From Isosphaeraceae bacterium EP7 (GTDB lineage: Bacteria; Planctomycetota; Planctomycetia; Isosphaerales; Isosphaeraceae): 64,000 nucleotides of DNA. Every line of letters starts with the position of its first letter. Within the stretch, counting starts at the first letter, position 1. Of this stretch, positions 55,048-64,000 are shown piece after piece. A program made the translations under genes and the position numbers. Under the pieces are notes generated by a model. It saw only the letters and a program-made list of their open reading frames with translations. It made no database searches and had not been told where the DNA came from. The DNA lies in the NCBI GenBank assembly GCA_038400315.1, contig CP151667.1, positions 4,103,174 through 4,167,173 on the forward strand. The letters are read 5' to 3'.

Positions 55048-57384
55048 ATGTCCGTTCTCGATCCGAACAGCAAGACCGTAGCGGGACCGGCGAACGAGGC
55101 GGGCGCGGCCCCCGTCGAACTGGCCCAGATCGACCTCCGGCCCTATCATCACGCGGCCGGCGGCCTGGGCGCCATCGTCAGCACGTTCAAGCAGTCCTTG
55201 CCGCAGATGGGCGTCGTGCGCACGGGCCTGACTCTCTTGAGGCTCAACCAGCCGGGCGGCTTCGACTGCCCCTCGTGCGCCTGGAGCGAGCCCGACCCCG
55301 CCCATCGGGCCATGGCCGAGTTCTGCGAGAATGGCGCCAAGGCCGTCGCCGCCGAGGCGACCCTCGCGCGCTGCACCCCCGAATTCTTCCGCGAGTGGTC
55401 GGTCACCCGACTCCTGGATCAGCCCGACCACTGGCTCGAAGCCCAGGGGCGACTCACCCATCCGATGCTCCTTCGCGAGGGCTCCGACCACTACGAGCCC
55501 GTCTCCTGGAGCGAGGCCATCGGCCTCATCGCTGCCGAGTTGAAGGCCCTCGGCTCGCCCGACGAGGCCATCTTCTACACGTCGGGCCGGACGAGCAACG
55601 AGGCCGCGTTCCTCTATCAACTCTTCGTCCGGATGACCGGCACGAATAACCTGCCCGACTGCTCCAACATGTGCCACGAATCCACCAGCGTGGGCATGGC
55701 CGAGACCCTCGGCGTGGGCAAGGGAACCGTCTCGATCGAGGATTTCAACCACGCCGACGCCATCTTCCTGATGGGCCAGAACCCGGGGACCAATCACCCG
55801 CGGATGCTCACCACCCTGGAACACGCGGCCAGGCGTGGCTGTCATATCGTCGCCATCAACCCGATCCACGAGCTTGGCCTGTCCAGATTCGCCCATCCCC
55901 AGAGCCCGGTCGACATGCTCACCGGCGGCCGGCAAATCTGCGAGCTGTTCCTGCAGGTACGCATCAACGGCGACGTCGCCCTCCTGAAGGGGATCATGAA
56001 GGAAGTGCTTGAGGAGGAGCGTCGCCGCCCCGGCGAGGTCCTCGACCACCGCTTCATCGACGCCCACACCTCGGGCTTCCGGGAGTTCGCCGCCGACATC
56101 GAGGCCGCCTCCTGGGACGAGATCGTCGAGAGTTCCGGCATCGATCGGGAGCTGATTCGCAGCGCCGCGCAAATTTATATCAATGCGAAGGCGACCATCA
56201 TCTGCTGGGCCATGGGACTGACCCAGCACAAGAACGGCGTCGCCAACATCAAGGAGATCATCAACCTCCTGCTGATGAAGGGAAACCTCGGCCGCCCCGG
56301 CGCCGGCCCCAGCCCCATCCGCGGGCACAGCAACGTGCAGGGCGACCGGACGATGGGCATCTACGAGCGCCAATCCGACGCCGTGCTCGACGTGCTCGCC
56401 AAGACGTTCGACTTCGAGCCCTCACGCGAACACGGCTACGACGTCGTTGCGGCCGTCAAGGCGATGCACGAGGGCAAGGCCCGCGTCTTCCTCGCGATGG
56501 GCGGCAACTTCCACTCCGCCGCGCCCGACACCCATTACACCGCCGAGGCCCTGCGCAACTGCCGCCTCACCGCGCACGTCTCCACCAAGCTCAACCGCTC
56601 GCACCTGGTCCATGGCAAGCTCGCCCTGATCCTGCCCTGCCTGGGCCGCACCGATCTCGACATCCGCGGCTCAGGGCCGCAGTTCGTCACCGTCGAAGAC
56701 TCGATGAGCAACATCCACTCCTCCGAGGGGAAGCTGACCCCCCCCTCCGAGCACCTGCTCAGCGAGCCCGCCATCGTCTGCGCCCTGGCCGAGGCTGTCC
56801 TCCCTCCCAACCCGCGCCTCGACTGGCCCGCGATGGCGGAGAACTACGACCTCATCCGCGACCAGATCGCCAAGGTGCACCCCGACTTCCACGACTTCAA
56901 CGCCCGCGTGCGCGTCCCCGGCGGCTTCATTCTTCCCAGCCCGGCCAACGCCTACAACTTCAAGACCGAGACCAAGAAGGCCATGTTCACCGTCCAGCCC
57001 ATCCCCCACATCCCGCTGGGCCCCGGGCAGTTCCTGATGATGTCCATCCGCAGTCACGACCAGTACAACACGACCATCTACGGGCTGGATGACCGCTACC
57101 GGGGCGTCTACAACGAGCGCCGGGTCGTCTTCCTCAACCCCCTGGACATCGACGACTTGGGCCTCGTCCCCAAGCAGGTCGTCGACCTCATCGGCGAGTA
57201 TGGCGAAGAGCGTCGCTACGCCCCCCGCTTCATCGTCGTCCCCTACGATATTCCCCGCCGCTGCGCCGCCACCTACTACCCCGAGACCAATGTCCTCGTC
57301 CCCGTCGACGACAAGGCCGACTACAGCTTCACCCCCGCCTCCAAATCCACCGTCATCCGGATCGTACCCGCCGGGACGAGTTGA
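55048..57384 (+). CDS. Molybdopterin oxidoreductase, YdeP/FdhF family
   Basis: The 778-residue protein is a molybdopterin-guanine-dinucleotide enzyme of the YdeP branch: FDCPSCAWSEPDP near residue 73, FYTSGRTSNEAAFLYQLFVR near 173, CSNMCHESTSVGM near 205 with Cys209 as the likely Mo ligand, MGQNPGTNHPRML near 243, and MGGNFHSAAPD near 489. The C-terminal domain (about 620-778) is the beta-barrel cofactor-binding domain. Unlike classical formate dehydrogenase there is no four-cysteine iron-sulfur motif at the N-terminus. YdeP-type enzymes are linked to acid resistance in enteric bacteria; the substrate here is unproved. GAGGGGG precedes the ATG. The stop lies 3 bases from the convergent gene. 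Confidence 0.9.
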   Translation: MSVLDPNSKTVAGPANEAGAAPVELAQIDLRPYHHAAGGLGAIVSTFKQSLPQMGVVRTGLTLLRLNQPGGFDCPSCAWSEPDPAHRAMAEFCENGAKAVAAEATLARCTPEFFREWSVTRLLDQPDHWLEAQGRLTHPMLLREGSDHYEPVSWSEAIGLIAAELKALGSPDEAIFYTSGRTSNEAAFLYQLFVRMTGTNNLPDCSNMCHESTSVGMAETLGVGKGTVSIEDFNHADAIFLMGQNPGTNHPRMLTTLEHAARRGCHIVAINPIHELGLSRFAHPQSPVDMLTGGRQICELFLQVRINGDVALLKGIMKEVLEEERRRPGEVLDHRFIDAHTSGFREFAADIEAASWDEIVESSGIDRELIRSAAQIYINAKATIICWAMGLTQHKNGVANIKEIINLLLMKGNLGRPGAGPSPIRGHSNVQGDRTMGIYERQSDAVLDVLAKTFDFEPSREHGYDVVAAVKAMHEGKARVFLAMGGNFHSAAPDTHYTAEALRNCRLTAHVSTKLNRSHLVHGKLALILPCLGRTDLDIRGSGPQFVTVEDSMSNIHSSEGKLTPPSEHLLSEPAIVCALAEAVLPPNPRLDWPAMAENYDLIRDQIAKVHPDFHDFNARVRVPGGFILPSPANAYNFKTETKKAMFTVQPIPHIPLGPGQFLMMSIRSHDQYNTTIYGLDDRYRGVYNERRVVFLNPLDIDDLGLVPKQVVDLIGEYGEERRYAPRFIVVPYDIPRRCAATYYPETNVLVPVDDKADYSFTPASKSTVIRIVPAGTS

Positions 57385-57387
57385 TGC

Positions 57388-58896
57388 TCAAGGCAGGTTG
57401 TAGTCGCGGAGGAACTCGGCCGGCGGGTTCTCGGCGGGGATGGTGATTGACTCGATGGGGATATTACCGGGGCCGCTCAGGTCATACTTGCCGGCGGGGA
57501 GCAGGATCCTGTATCGGCCGGCTTCATCGGTCCCTCCGGAGAATCGAATTCGCATTTGCTGATTGAATTCGGCGCCCTCGCGGCGAATCTTTTCGGGTAT
57601 GCTGCCGAGTTCGATCCTTGCATCGAGATATTGGAGGGGGGCAGGGACGGCCATTATCCCCTTGGTGACCGTCCCGTGCATCCAGGTCCCGTGCCGGAGG
57701 ATCATGTCCTCGGCTTCGGTCCGCTCGCCAGGTCTCGTGATCAGGACGGACTTTCCGAAGCCTATCAAGTCGCCCTTAGTCGCGGTTACAACGTAGGCGA
57801 GATTGCTGTTCGTTAACATTGAATATCGCCCTTCGCTGTCCGTGACGTCGGTCCCTGGTATTTCCATCGGAAAGTTACCGCCGGAGCCAAATCCCTTCGC
57901 CTTGACGCCAGCACCGCTCACCGGTTGCCCGTCAGCGGTCCTGATGATGCCCGAAAGGTGGCTAAAGCGGACGTGGGCGAGGATCTGATCGGTCTCAATC
58001 GAAGTCGATAGCCGTGGGAGTACGTTCTTTGGATGGTATTCGTGCGAGTCTGTGAAGACGTTGACCGGGTCTCCGATGTCTCGCGGCAGCCAGTCGACGA
58101 CCGCGACTCCGTCTTGGCCTGTCTGGGTCTTTGAGAATCGCCCCAGGCCACCCGAAACATCCACCCCAGCGACCTTGAAGAGTGGAACGGAGAGATTTAA
58201 TTCGGGGATGGGCTCGCCCCGTTCATCCACCGCCTTGATCTTCAGCGGCGGCCCAACGCCTTCAAGCTTCATGGAGATCGAATCGGGCAGAGGATGAGTG
58301 GGAGCTGTGACATTCGAGTTCGGACGGGTTGATACAAATGCGATTCCAACCTTAGGTTTCAAGGCCGCTACGCTGGCCTTCGCCAAGTCTACCGGCATCG
58401 AAAACGAGAGGTGCCCATCCGGTCCCGTCTCTCCTTCGAAGACGCAGGTCCAATCGGACATCGCCACAATCGAGGCCCCGGCGACCGGATTTTCCTCTGC
58501 GTCGACCACAAGAACGCGGATCGTACGCCCAGTCTTGACGACAATTCGGACGGGTTCAGTTCGCTTCAATGCACCGACGCCAAAGACACCGAGGCGACCA
58601 TCATCGGTCTTCGCCACCAGGCTGAAGCTGTGATGATCCATGAGAAGTGACATGTCCTGAATCGAGACAGAAAACTCTCCGTCGAGTCCGGTCCGGCATC
58701 TCCATTCTTTGAGATCTCGATAGAGGACCATCGCGCCAGCGACGGGCTTTCCAGCCTCGTCGACCACCTGGCCCGACATGGTTGCCCTGGAATACCGGCT
58801 GTCTTCGTCGGCGGGCGATGGTTGCGGCGCCGAGGCGAGCCAGCAAGCTAGGAGGAGAAAAGAACGGGCGTGGTGGGCGCTCCTCGATTCGAGCAT
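57388..58896 (-). CDS. Secreted protein of carboxypeptidase-regulatory-like domains
   Basis: The 502-residue protein has a signal peptide (residues 1-30, ending near SPA-DED) and four or five beta-sandwich units of the carboxypeptidase-regulatory / DUF4198-like type. Each has the pattern of GQVVDEAGKPVAGAMVLYRD (about residue 41), later VLVVDAEENPVAGASIVAMSD, IRTADGQPVSGAGVKAKGF and GTDEAGRYRILLPAGKYDL. Such domains are structural or binding modules at the cell surface, abundant in Planctomycetota. No enzyme domain is seen. The start at 58896 gives the signal peptide. It is convergent with the oxidoreductase gene and divergent from mutS2. Confidence 0.75.
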   Translation of the reverse strand: MLESRSAHHARSFLLLACWLASAPQPSPADEDSRYSRATMSGQVVDEAGKPVAGAMVLYRDLKEWRCRTGLDGEFSVSIQDMSLLMDHHSFSLVAKTDDGRLGVFGVGALKRTEPVRIVVKTGRTIRVLVVDAEENPVAGASIVAMSDWTCVFEGETGPDGHLSFSMPVDLAKASVAALKPKVGIAFVSTRPNSNVTAPTHPLPDSISMKLEGVGPPLKIKAVDERGEPIPELNLSVPLFKVAGVDVSGGLGRFSKTQTGQDGVAVVDWLPRDIGDPVNVFTDSHEYHPKNVLPRLSTSIETDQILAHVRFSHLSGIIRTADGQPVSGAGVKAKGFGSGGNFPMEIPGTDVTDSEGRYSMLTNSNLAYVVTATKGDLIGFGKSVLITRPGERTEAEDMILRHGTWMHGTVTKGIMAVPAPLQYLDARIELGSIPEKIRREGAEFNQQMRIRFSGGTDEAGRYRILLPAGKYDLSGPGNIPIESITIPAENPPAEFLRDYNLP

Positions 58897-59165
58897 GCGG
58901 GATTCTCGTTCGACGTGATTTCGAGATCTGTCTGGGAGAGCGGTGCGATCCAGGCTAGCAGAGCCCAGTGGGCGATTCTCGGAATTCCAGCGGGCGGGGT
59001 CGGAATCGAGTTGGGTCTGACCTTGCACGCGGGCGCAAGGGGACGGGACAATCGTTTAGTAGGGTGGGCGGGCGAACCGTCGGGCGGGGTTTTGTGTCCG
59101 GGACGGACGCAGGGGGCTTGGCTCGGGCGCGGGGCTCGGTGGGTCGGTCGGGCTTTCGAGGTGAC

Positions 59166-61214
59166 ATGGATACGCATACGCTGGGTTTGCTCGACTTCGA
59201 CAAGATCCGCGCGATCGTCGCCACGTATGCGGCCTGCTCGCTGGGCAAGGGCGAGGCCCGGGGGATGGAGCCGAGCATCGAGCCAGGAGTCGTCCGCGAG
59301 TCGCAAGCCCTGACGACCGAGATGGCCGAGGCGCTTTCGGCCGGGATCTCGCCCCCGTTCGGCGGGCTTCATGACATCCGGCCGCTTGTCAGGCGCGCCC
59401 AGATCGGCTCGACGCTGGCCGCCGAGGAGCTGGCCGAGACGGTCGAGACGTTGCATGCCGTCGAGGGATTGGGGCGGTGGCTCAAGAAGGTGGGCGAGGA
59501 GTTCCCCAGGCTGGGAGGGATGGCGCTGGGGGTCGGGGAGTTCGCCGGGGTCGTCAACGCGATCGAGGCTTGCCTGGACAGCCGCGGGAATGTGCTGGAT
59601 ACCGCCAGCCGCCGACTGTCGGTGATCCGCGGCGAGATCCGCAAGGTCGAGGAGCAGATCCAGGAGATCCTCAAGCGGATGCTGCGGTCGCCCGAGATCA
59701 AGCGCATCCTCCGCTTTCCCAACTTCACGATGGTGGGCGAGCACTACGTCCTGCCCATCTCCAAGGATCACCGGGGCGAGATCCAAGGGTCGGTGCACCG
59801 CACCAGCGCCAGCAACGAGACGGTCTACATCGAGCCCCAGGCCATCGCCGAGAGGTCGGCCCAGCTCTCGTTCCACAAAGCTCAGGAAGCCAAGGAGATC
59901 CGGCGGATCTTGCGGTACCTGAGTGCCCAGGTGGGCCAGGTGGCGGAGTCGCTGCTGGAAAGCCTGGAAACCCTTTCGCAGCTTGACCTTATCTTTGCTC
60001 GGGGGCGGTACAGCCTCGACTTCAGGATGAGCCCGCCGGACCTCAACCAGGAGGGGAAGCTGTCCCTCAGAGGCGCCCGGCACCCGATCCTGGAATCGCT
60101 GTTCCGCGCCGAGGCCCAGCCCAGAAAACGAAACGAACCCGAACCGGGCGAGGAGGCGGAGGCCGAGGCCGCCCAGCCCGAGCTGCCGCCGAAGGCGCGG
60201 ACGGTCACCCCGATCGACGTCCACCTGGGCATCCAGCACCAGATCCTGATCGTCACCGGGCCCAACACGGGCGGCAAGACGGTGGCCATGAAGACGATCG
60301 GCCTGCTGGCGGTGATGGCCCAGTGCGGCCTGCACATCCCGGCCAGCCAGGGTTCGCAGCTCCCCTTCTTCGATGACGTGCTGGCCGATATCGGCGACGA
60401 GCAGAGCCTGGAACAGTCGCTGTCCACCTTCTCGTCGCACGTCCGGCGGGTCTCGGAGATCTTCAAGCGGGCGACCCCTCGCTCGCTGATCTTGATGGAC
60501 GAGATGGGCGCGGGGACCGACCCGATCGAGGGGGCCGCGCTGGGGCGGGCGATCCTCGACGAGATCGACAGCGTTGGCTGCCTGGCCCTGGTGACGACGC
60601 ATATCGGCGACCTGAAGACTTACGCGTTCAACAACCCGAGGGCCCAGAATGCGGCCGTCGAGTTCGACCTTGAAACGCTCAAGCCGATGTACCGCCTGCA
60701 CATCGGCGACGTCGGCCAGTCGAACGCCCTGGAGATTGCCCGCCGCCTGAACCTGCCCGAGCACCTTGTCGAGCGTGCGTCGCGGTATCTCAACCAGGCG
60801 AGGGGGGCCGATCAGCCGGAGCTGGAGATGCTTCAGAAGCTCCGCAGGGAGGCCGAGGTGGCGAAGCTCGCGGCGTTGCAGAGCCAGGCCGAGGCCGAGC
60901 AGACGCGCGAGGCCCTGAACAGGCGGCTGGCCGACCTGAACCAGCAGACCGAGATCGACGCGCGCCTGGTCGAGGCCCGCGCCAGGCTCCAACCCGGCGA
61001 CCGCGTCGTCGTCCCGAGGTTCGGCTACGACCGGCCCGGACGGGTCGTGAAGATCGACGCCCGCAAGAAAACGGCGTCGGTCGCCATCGGCCGGATGAAC
61101 TGGGACGTCCCGATCGAGGAGCTGATCCCCCAGATCATCAAGACCCCCGACATCGGCCCCGACACACCGCCGGCGGGGAAGAAGTTCGGCCGGTTCGACG
61201 ACTTCAAGGGCTGA
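59166..61214 (+). CDS. mutS2: MutS2 ATPase lacking the C-terminal Smr domain
   Basis: The 682-residue protein has MutS2 core and clamp regions (residues 1-330; TLGLLDFDKIRAIVATYAAC at the start, RGARHPILE near 305) and the ATPase. Walker A is VTGPNTGGKTVAMKT at about 362-374; the ABC signature region is LSTFSSHVRRVSEI near 420; Walker B is LILMDEMGAGTDPIEG near 440; the His switch is VTTHIGDLK near 478. A coiled-coil follows (about 530-600), then a KOW-like end (PGDRVVVPRFGYDRPGRV). Family proteins are usually about 780 residues with an Smr nuclease domain at the end; here the chain stops after the KOW-like part. MutS2 acts on recombination intermediates and stalled ribosomes. Confidence 0.93.
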   Translation: MDTHTLGLLDFDKIRAIVATYAACSLGKGEARGMEPSIEPGVVRESQALTTEMAEALSAGISPPFGGLHDIRPLVRRAQIGSTLAAEELAETVETLHAVEGLGRWLKKVGEEFPRLGGMALGVGEFAGVVNAIEACLDSRGNVLDTASRRLSVIRGEIRKVEEQIQEILKRMLRSPEIKRILRFPNFTMVGEHYVLPISKDHRGEIQGSVHRTSASNETVYIEPQAIAERSAQLSFHKAQEAKEIRRILRYLSAQVGQVAESLLESLETLSQLDLIFARGRYSLDFRMSPPDLNQEGKLSLRGARHPILESLFRAEAQPRKRNEPEPGEEAEAEAAQPELPPKARTVTPIDVHLGIQHQILIVTGPNTGGKTVAMKTIGLLAVMAQCGLHIPASQGSQLPFFDDVLADIGDEQSLEQSLSTFSSHVRRVSEIFKRATPRSLILMDEMGAGTDPIEGAALGRAILDEIDSVGCLALVTTHIGDLKTYAFNNPRAQNAAVEFDLETLKPMYRLHIGDVGQSNALEIARRLNLPEHLVERASRYLNQARGADQPELEMLQKLRREAEVAKLAALQSQAEAEQTREALNRRLADLNQQTEIDARLVEARARLQPGDRVVVPRFGYDRPGRVVKIDARKKTASVAIGRMNWDVPIEELIPQIIKTPDIGPDTPPAGKKFGRFDDFKG

Positions 61215-61221
61215 GCCCCGG

Positions 61222-62259
61222 TCAGTCTTGCTTCGGCCCGCGTCGGACCGAGCCGAGCAGGTAGGTGGTCTTGGACTGGGACTCGTAGTAGGTGCGCATC
61301 ACCATCTCGGCAAGCACGCCGAGCATGATGCTCTGCAACCCGCCCAGGAAGAACATCACCGCGAGCAAGGGGAGGGGGGTCTCCACGAACGTCTTGGGCG
61401 GGAGATTCCAGCCCATCGGCCAGGGAAAGATGTACTTGAAGTAGAGCATCGCCGCGAACGAGAGGATGCTGAGCAGGATCGACCAGAGCCCGATCCGGCC
61501 GAAGAGGTGGATCGGCCGCTGGGAATAGCGTTCGAGGAACCGGATCAGGATCAGGTCGAGCACTACGTTGAAGATCCGGCCCAGCCCGTACTTGGTCCGG
61601 CCGGCGGTCCTCGGTCGGTGGTTGACGACCATCTCGGTGACCCTCGCCCCCTGCCAGGTGGCGTAGACCGGGATGAATCGGTGCATCTCGCCGTAGAGCC
61701 TGATCCCTTCGAGCACCCGCCGGCGATATGCCTTCAGGGTGCAGCCGAAGTCGTGGAGCGGGACGTGCGAGAGCCGGGCGACGATCCGGTTGGCGACCCA
61801 CGACGGGATCCGCCGGGAGATGAGCTTGTCCCGCCGGTCGCGCCTCCAGCCCGAGACCACGTCGAAGCCTTCATCCAGCCTGGCCAGCATCCTGGGGATA
61901 TCCGCCGGGTCGTTCTGGAGGTCGCCGTCGATCGGCACCAGGACCGACCCCCTGGAAAGGTCGAGCGCCGCCGAGAGCGCCGCCGTCTGGCCGCAATTGC
62001 GGCGCAGGGATGCGACCAGGACGTGCTCGGGGTCGGCCGCCTGGATCGCCTCCAGCCGGTATGCGGTTCCGTCCGTCGACCCATCGTCCACGAAGATGAT
62101 CTCGTAACGCAGGCTCGTCTGAGCCAGCGCCTCGGTCAGCTCGCGGTGCAGCGGGCCGACGTTCTCGAGTTCGTCGTGCACCGGGATCAGGATCGACAGG
62201 TCGATGGGCAGGGCATCGGTGTCGGTCGTGGGCGAGTCGTCGATGATGTCGGGTTGCAT
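61222..62259 (-). CDS. Family 2 glycosyltransferase (DPM1/ArnC-like) with two membrane helices
   Basis: The 345-residue protein has the GT2 motifs LSILIPVHDELENV near residue 21, IIFVDDGSTDGTAY near 53, VLVPIDGDLQNDPADI near 106 (DxD as DGD) and a later GCTLKAYRRRVLEG region. Two C-terminal membrane helices (about 250-280 and 285-320) complete the polyprenyl-phosphate glycosyltransferase layout. It moves a sugar from a nucleotide donor to undecaprenyl phosphate or a related lipid. Its start overlaps the stop of the isomerase-like gene by one base (TGATG on the minus strand), so the two are translationally coupled and may share a sugar pathway. It converges with mutS2. Confidence 0.9.
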   Translation of the reverse strand: MQPDIIDDSPTTDTDALPIDLSILIPVHDELENVGPLHRELTEALAQTSLRYEIIFVDDGSTDGTAYRLEAIQAADPEHVLVASLRRNCGQTAALSAALDLSRGSVLVPIDGDLQNDPADIPRMLARLDEGFDVVSGWRRDRRDKLISRRIPSWVANRIVARLSHVPLHDFGCTLKAYRRRVLEGIRLYGEMHRFIPVYATWQGARVTEMVVNHRPRTAGRTKYGLGRIFNVVLDLILIRFLERYSQRPIHLFGRIGLWSILLSILSFAAMLYFKYIFPWPMGWNLPPKTFVETPLPLLAVMFFLGGLQSIMLGVLAEMVMRTYYESQSKTTYLLGSVRRGPKQD

Positions 62260-63173
62260 CAGGCGATGAACTGCTTGAGGTAGCGGCCGGCGATTCGCAG
62301 GGCCTCTTTCCGCTTGTCGAGGGAGCCTTCGAAGGCACGATCCTCGACCTCGATGGCGACGTGCCCGTCATAGCCGGCGTCGGTCAGGGCGCCGAAGAAC
62401 TTGCCCCAGTGGATGTCGCCCATCCCGGGGATCTTGGGCGTGTGCCAGAGCCCCGGATACGACAGGACCCCGTGGTCGTTCACCGAGTCGAGGTCGAGCC
62501 TCGCGTCCTTGGCATGGACGTGAACCAGCCGACTCTTGAAGTCCTTCATCGGCCTGAGGTAGTCCATCTGCTGCCAGACCATGTGCGACGGGTCGTAGTT
62601 CAGGCCGAAGGACTTGCTGGGGATCGCCTCGAACATCCGCCGCCAGATCGCCGGGCTGGTCGCCAGGTTCTTGCCCCCCGGCCATTCGTCGGCCGAGAAC
62701 AGCATCGGGCAATTCTCGATTCCGATGCGCACCCCTCGCTCCTCGGCGCGGCCGATCAAGGGGGTCCAGACCTCCAGGAATCTCGGCCAGTTGGCGTCGA
62801 CCGTCCTGGCCGGGTCGCGGCCGATGAAGGACGTGACGGTGTCGAGTCCCAGTTCAGGCGCCAGGTCGATGACCGTCCGGAGGTGGTTGATGGCGACTTC
62901 GGACTCGGCGGCGTCGGCCGACAACGCGTTGGGATAATAGCCCAGGGCCGAGGCGACGACGCCGGTCGTCTCGAATAACGTCTTCAGCCTCGTTCGGGTC
63001 TCCTCGACCGGCTGGCTGGCGTCGATGTGGGTCGTGCCCGCGTATCGCCTCAGGGCCTTGCCCGGCGGCCAGCACATGACCTCGACGCTGGCGAAGCCCG
63101 CCTCGCCGGCGAACTCGAAGACCTCTTCGAGGGTCAGCTCCGGGAAGATCGCCGAGACGAATCCGAGTTGCAT
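62259..63173 (-). CDS. Sugar phosphate isomerase/epimerase-like TIM-barrel protein
   Basis: The 304-residue protein is a cytoplasmic AP-endonuclease-2-type barrel: FVSAIFPELTLEEVFEFAGE at the start, VEVMCWPP near residue 34, VRIGIENCPML near 165 with the metal Glu, FGLNYDPSHMVWQQMDYLRP near 200, VHVHAKDARLD near 228, and HVAIEVEDRAFEG near 280. Unlike the similar protein at 12027-12941 it has no signal peptide. The reaction is probably isomerisation or epimerisation of a sugar, or a related dehydration; the substrate is not readable. The ATG at 63173 has GAGGGG upstream. It is the first gene of a pair with the glycosyltransferase. Confidence 0.88.
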   Translation of the reverse strand: MQLGFVSAIFPELTLEEVFEFAGEAGFASVEVMCWPPGKALRRYAGTTHIDASQPVEETRTRLKTLFETTGVVASALGYYPNALSADAAESEVAINHLRTVIDLAPELGLDTVTSFIGRDPARTVDANWPRFLEVWTPLIGRAEERGVRIGIENCPMLFSADEWPGGKNLATSPAIWRRMFEAIPSKSFGLNYDPSHMVWQQMDYLRPMKDFKSRLVHVHAKDARLDLDSVNDHGVLSYPGLWHTPKIPGMGDIHWGKFFGALTDAGYDGHVAIEVEDRAFEGSLDKRKEALRIAGRYLKQFIA

Positions 63174-63276
63174 CGCGGTCGATCCCCTCATCCCCATTCA
63201 ATCGTGGCTTGGCCCCATCTTAAGGGGCGTCCGCGGGCGAATAAAGGCCGCGCATCTGGAAAGCTCGGATCATGGG

Positions 63277-64000
63277 TCAGTAGCGCATGAATCCGAAGAC
63301 CATCCCGACGAGCAGTCCGCCCACATGAGCCCCGTTGGCGATCGGGCCCACGACTCCGGTCATGCAGATGATCAGCCAGATGACCATGATGTTGACCACC
63401 TGCGGGCGGATGGCGATGCCGTCGCCGAGGTCGAAGATCGTCTTGCCCCAGAGGTAGCCGAACAGGGCGTAGACCACCCCCGACATCCCCCCGAACAGGG
63501 TCGGGACGCCGTGGGAATGGACCGACCAGGCATGCTGCGCGAAGTTGGAGAGGAGGGCCGAGACCAGGACCAGGACGGCAAGCTTCCCGATCCCCTTGCG
63601 GTCTTCGATCAGGCGACCCAGGTCGAGCATCCACCACATATTGAAGAGCAGGTGGAAGCCGTCGAAGTGGACGAAGATCGGCGTGATCGCCCGCCAGATC
63701 TGCCCCTGCCCGAGCTTGCCGAAGCCCATCGGGTCATCCAGGACGACGTGCCGCCCGAGGATGTGGTACGAGTCGAACGTGAGGTAGCGGAGGATCGAGG
63801 TGTAGTCGTGGCCGAAGTTCGTCGCCAGCGAGGCGGCGATGCTCGTGAGGATGAGCACCGAGGTCAGCGGCCGACGCCGCCACTCGGACAGCGTGCTGCG
63901 TTCGCTCACATGACGGACCTGCTTGCGATACGACTTCTCCGCGCGTTCTTCCTCGCGACGCACCTTCCCGGCGACCTCCTGGGCCGCCCTGAATCTGGCG
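63277..64000 (-). CDS. Rhomboid-family intramembrane serine protease (N-terminus outside window)
   Basis: The frame ends at a TAG at 63277-63279 and stays open to the window edge, so the N-terminus is missing. The visible 241 residues start with a charged cytoplasmic segment (ARFRAAQEVAGKVRREEERA), as in rhomboids with a GlpG-like N-terminal domain, then six membrane helices. The catalytic Ser is in GGMSGVVYALFGY and the His in NGAHVGGLLVG; HLLFNMWWMLDLG holds the family's HxxxN element. It should cleave membrane protein substrates within the bilayer. A GTG at 63963 is an in-frame start, but the conserved-looking sequence before it suggests the gene continues. Confidence 0.9.
   Translation of the reverse strand, partial: ARFRAAQEVAGKVRREEERAEKSYRKQVRHVSERSTLSEWRRRPLTSVLILTSIAASLATNFGHDYTSILRYLTFDSYHILGRHVVLDDPMGFGKLGQGQIWRAITPIFVHFDGFHLLFNMWWMLDLGRLIEDRKGIGKLAVLVLVSALLSNFAQHAWSVHSHGVPTLFGGMSGVVYALFGYLWGKTIFDLGDGIAIRPQVVNIMVIWLIICMTGVVGPIANGAHVGGLLVGMVFGFMRY

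Overview
The window is high-GC DNA that looks like a Planctomycetota chromosome, most likely from the Isosphaeraceae branch. This is inferred from gene content, not from a marker gene: an ECF sigma factor fused to WD40 repeats, a Ser/Thr kinase fused to WD40 repeats, a PEP-CTERM protein, a sigma-54 activator built on a multi-span membrane sensor, large hybrid histidine kinases, and many short secreted or lipoprotein genes. No rRNA, tRNA or CRISPR array was found.

Layout. 1-5.4 kb: the end of an ABC permease, a tiny basic protein, a PEP-CTERM protein, and a methyltransferase / phosphodiesterase / membrane glycosyltransferase run that looks like surface glycan work. 5.4-11.5 kb (minus strand): fur with its own Fur-box-like operator, a secreted protein, an orphan FlgM-like anti-sigma factor, MlaD and MlaE homologues without an ATPase, a HEAT lipoprotein and an FkbM methyltransferase. 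12-16.5 kb: sugar-isomerase-like and amidohydrolase-like genes, a nuclease-fold protein with an NNGFGG repeat tail, and a zinc-ribbon protein. 16.7-24 kb: the ECF-WD40 protein, a decayed ISAs1 transposase, a secreted subtilase followed by a free-standing propeptide-like protein, and a decayed IS5-type transposase. 24-37.5 kb: uvrA, small metabolic and membrane genes, a BASS transporter, the kinase-WD40 protein, a 14-TM drug exporter, EVE and VOC genes. 37.5-49.5 kb (minus strand): a four-gene redox-like / phosphorelay operon, a triple helix-hairpin-helix protein and the sigma-54 activator.

49.9-57.4 kb (plus strand) holds an alpha/beta hydrolase, an HD-domain hydrolase, and then an unusually elaborate leader in front of the DAHP synthase gene aroF. 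That leader has a good sigma-70 promoter, a 10-codon ORF with a near-perfect Shine-Dalgarno, a first hairpin terminator, a 37-residue leader peptide packed with Phe, Tyr and Trp codons, and a perfect intrinsic terminator just before aroF. It reads as a ribosome-mediated attenuator that senses all three aromatic amino acids and is the most striking feature of the window. After a HEAT lipoprotein gene, fdhD and a YdeP-type molybdopterin oxidoreductase form an operon whose leader can fold into two mutually exclusive hairpins, one hiding the fdhD ribosome binding site.

57.4-64 kb: a secreted protein of carboxypeptidase-regulatory-like domains, a MutS2 without an Smr domain, an overlapping isomerase-like / glycosyltransferase pair, and a rhomboid protease running off the window end. 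Most genes are short operons or single units, with convergent pairs often closed by strong hairpins.
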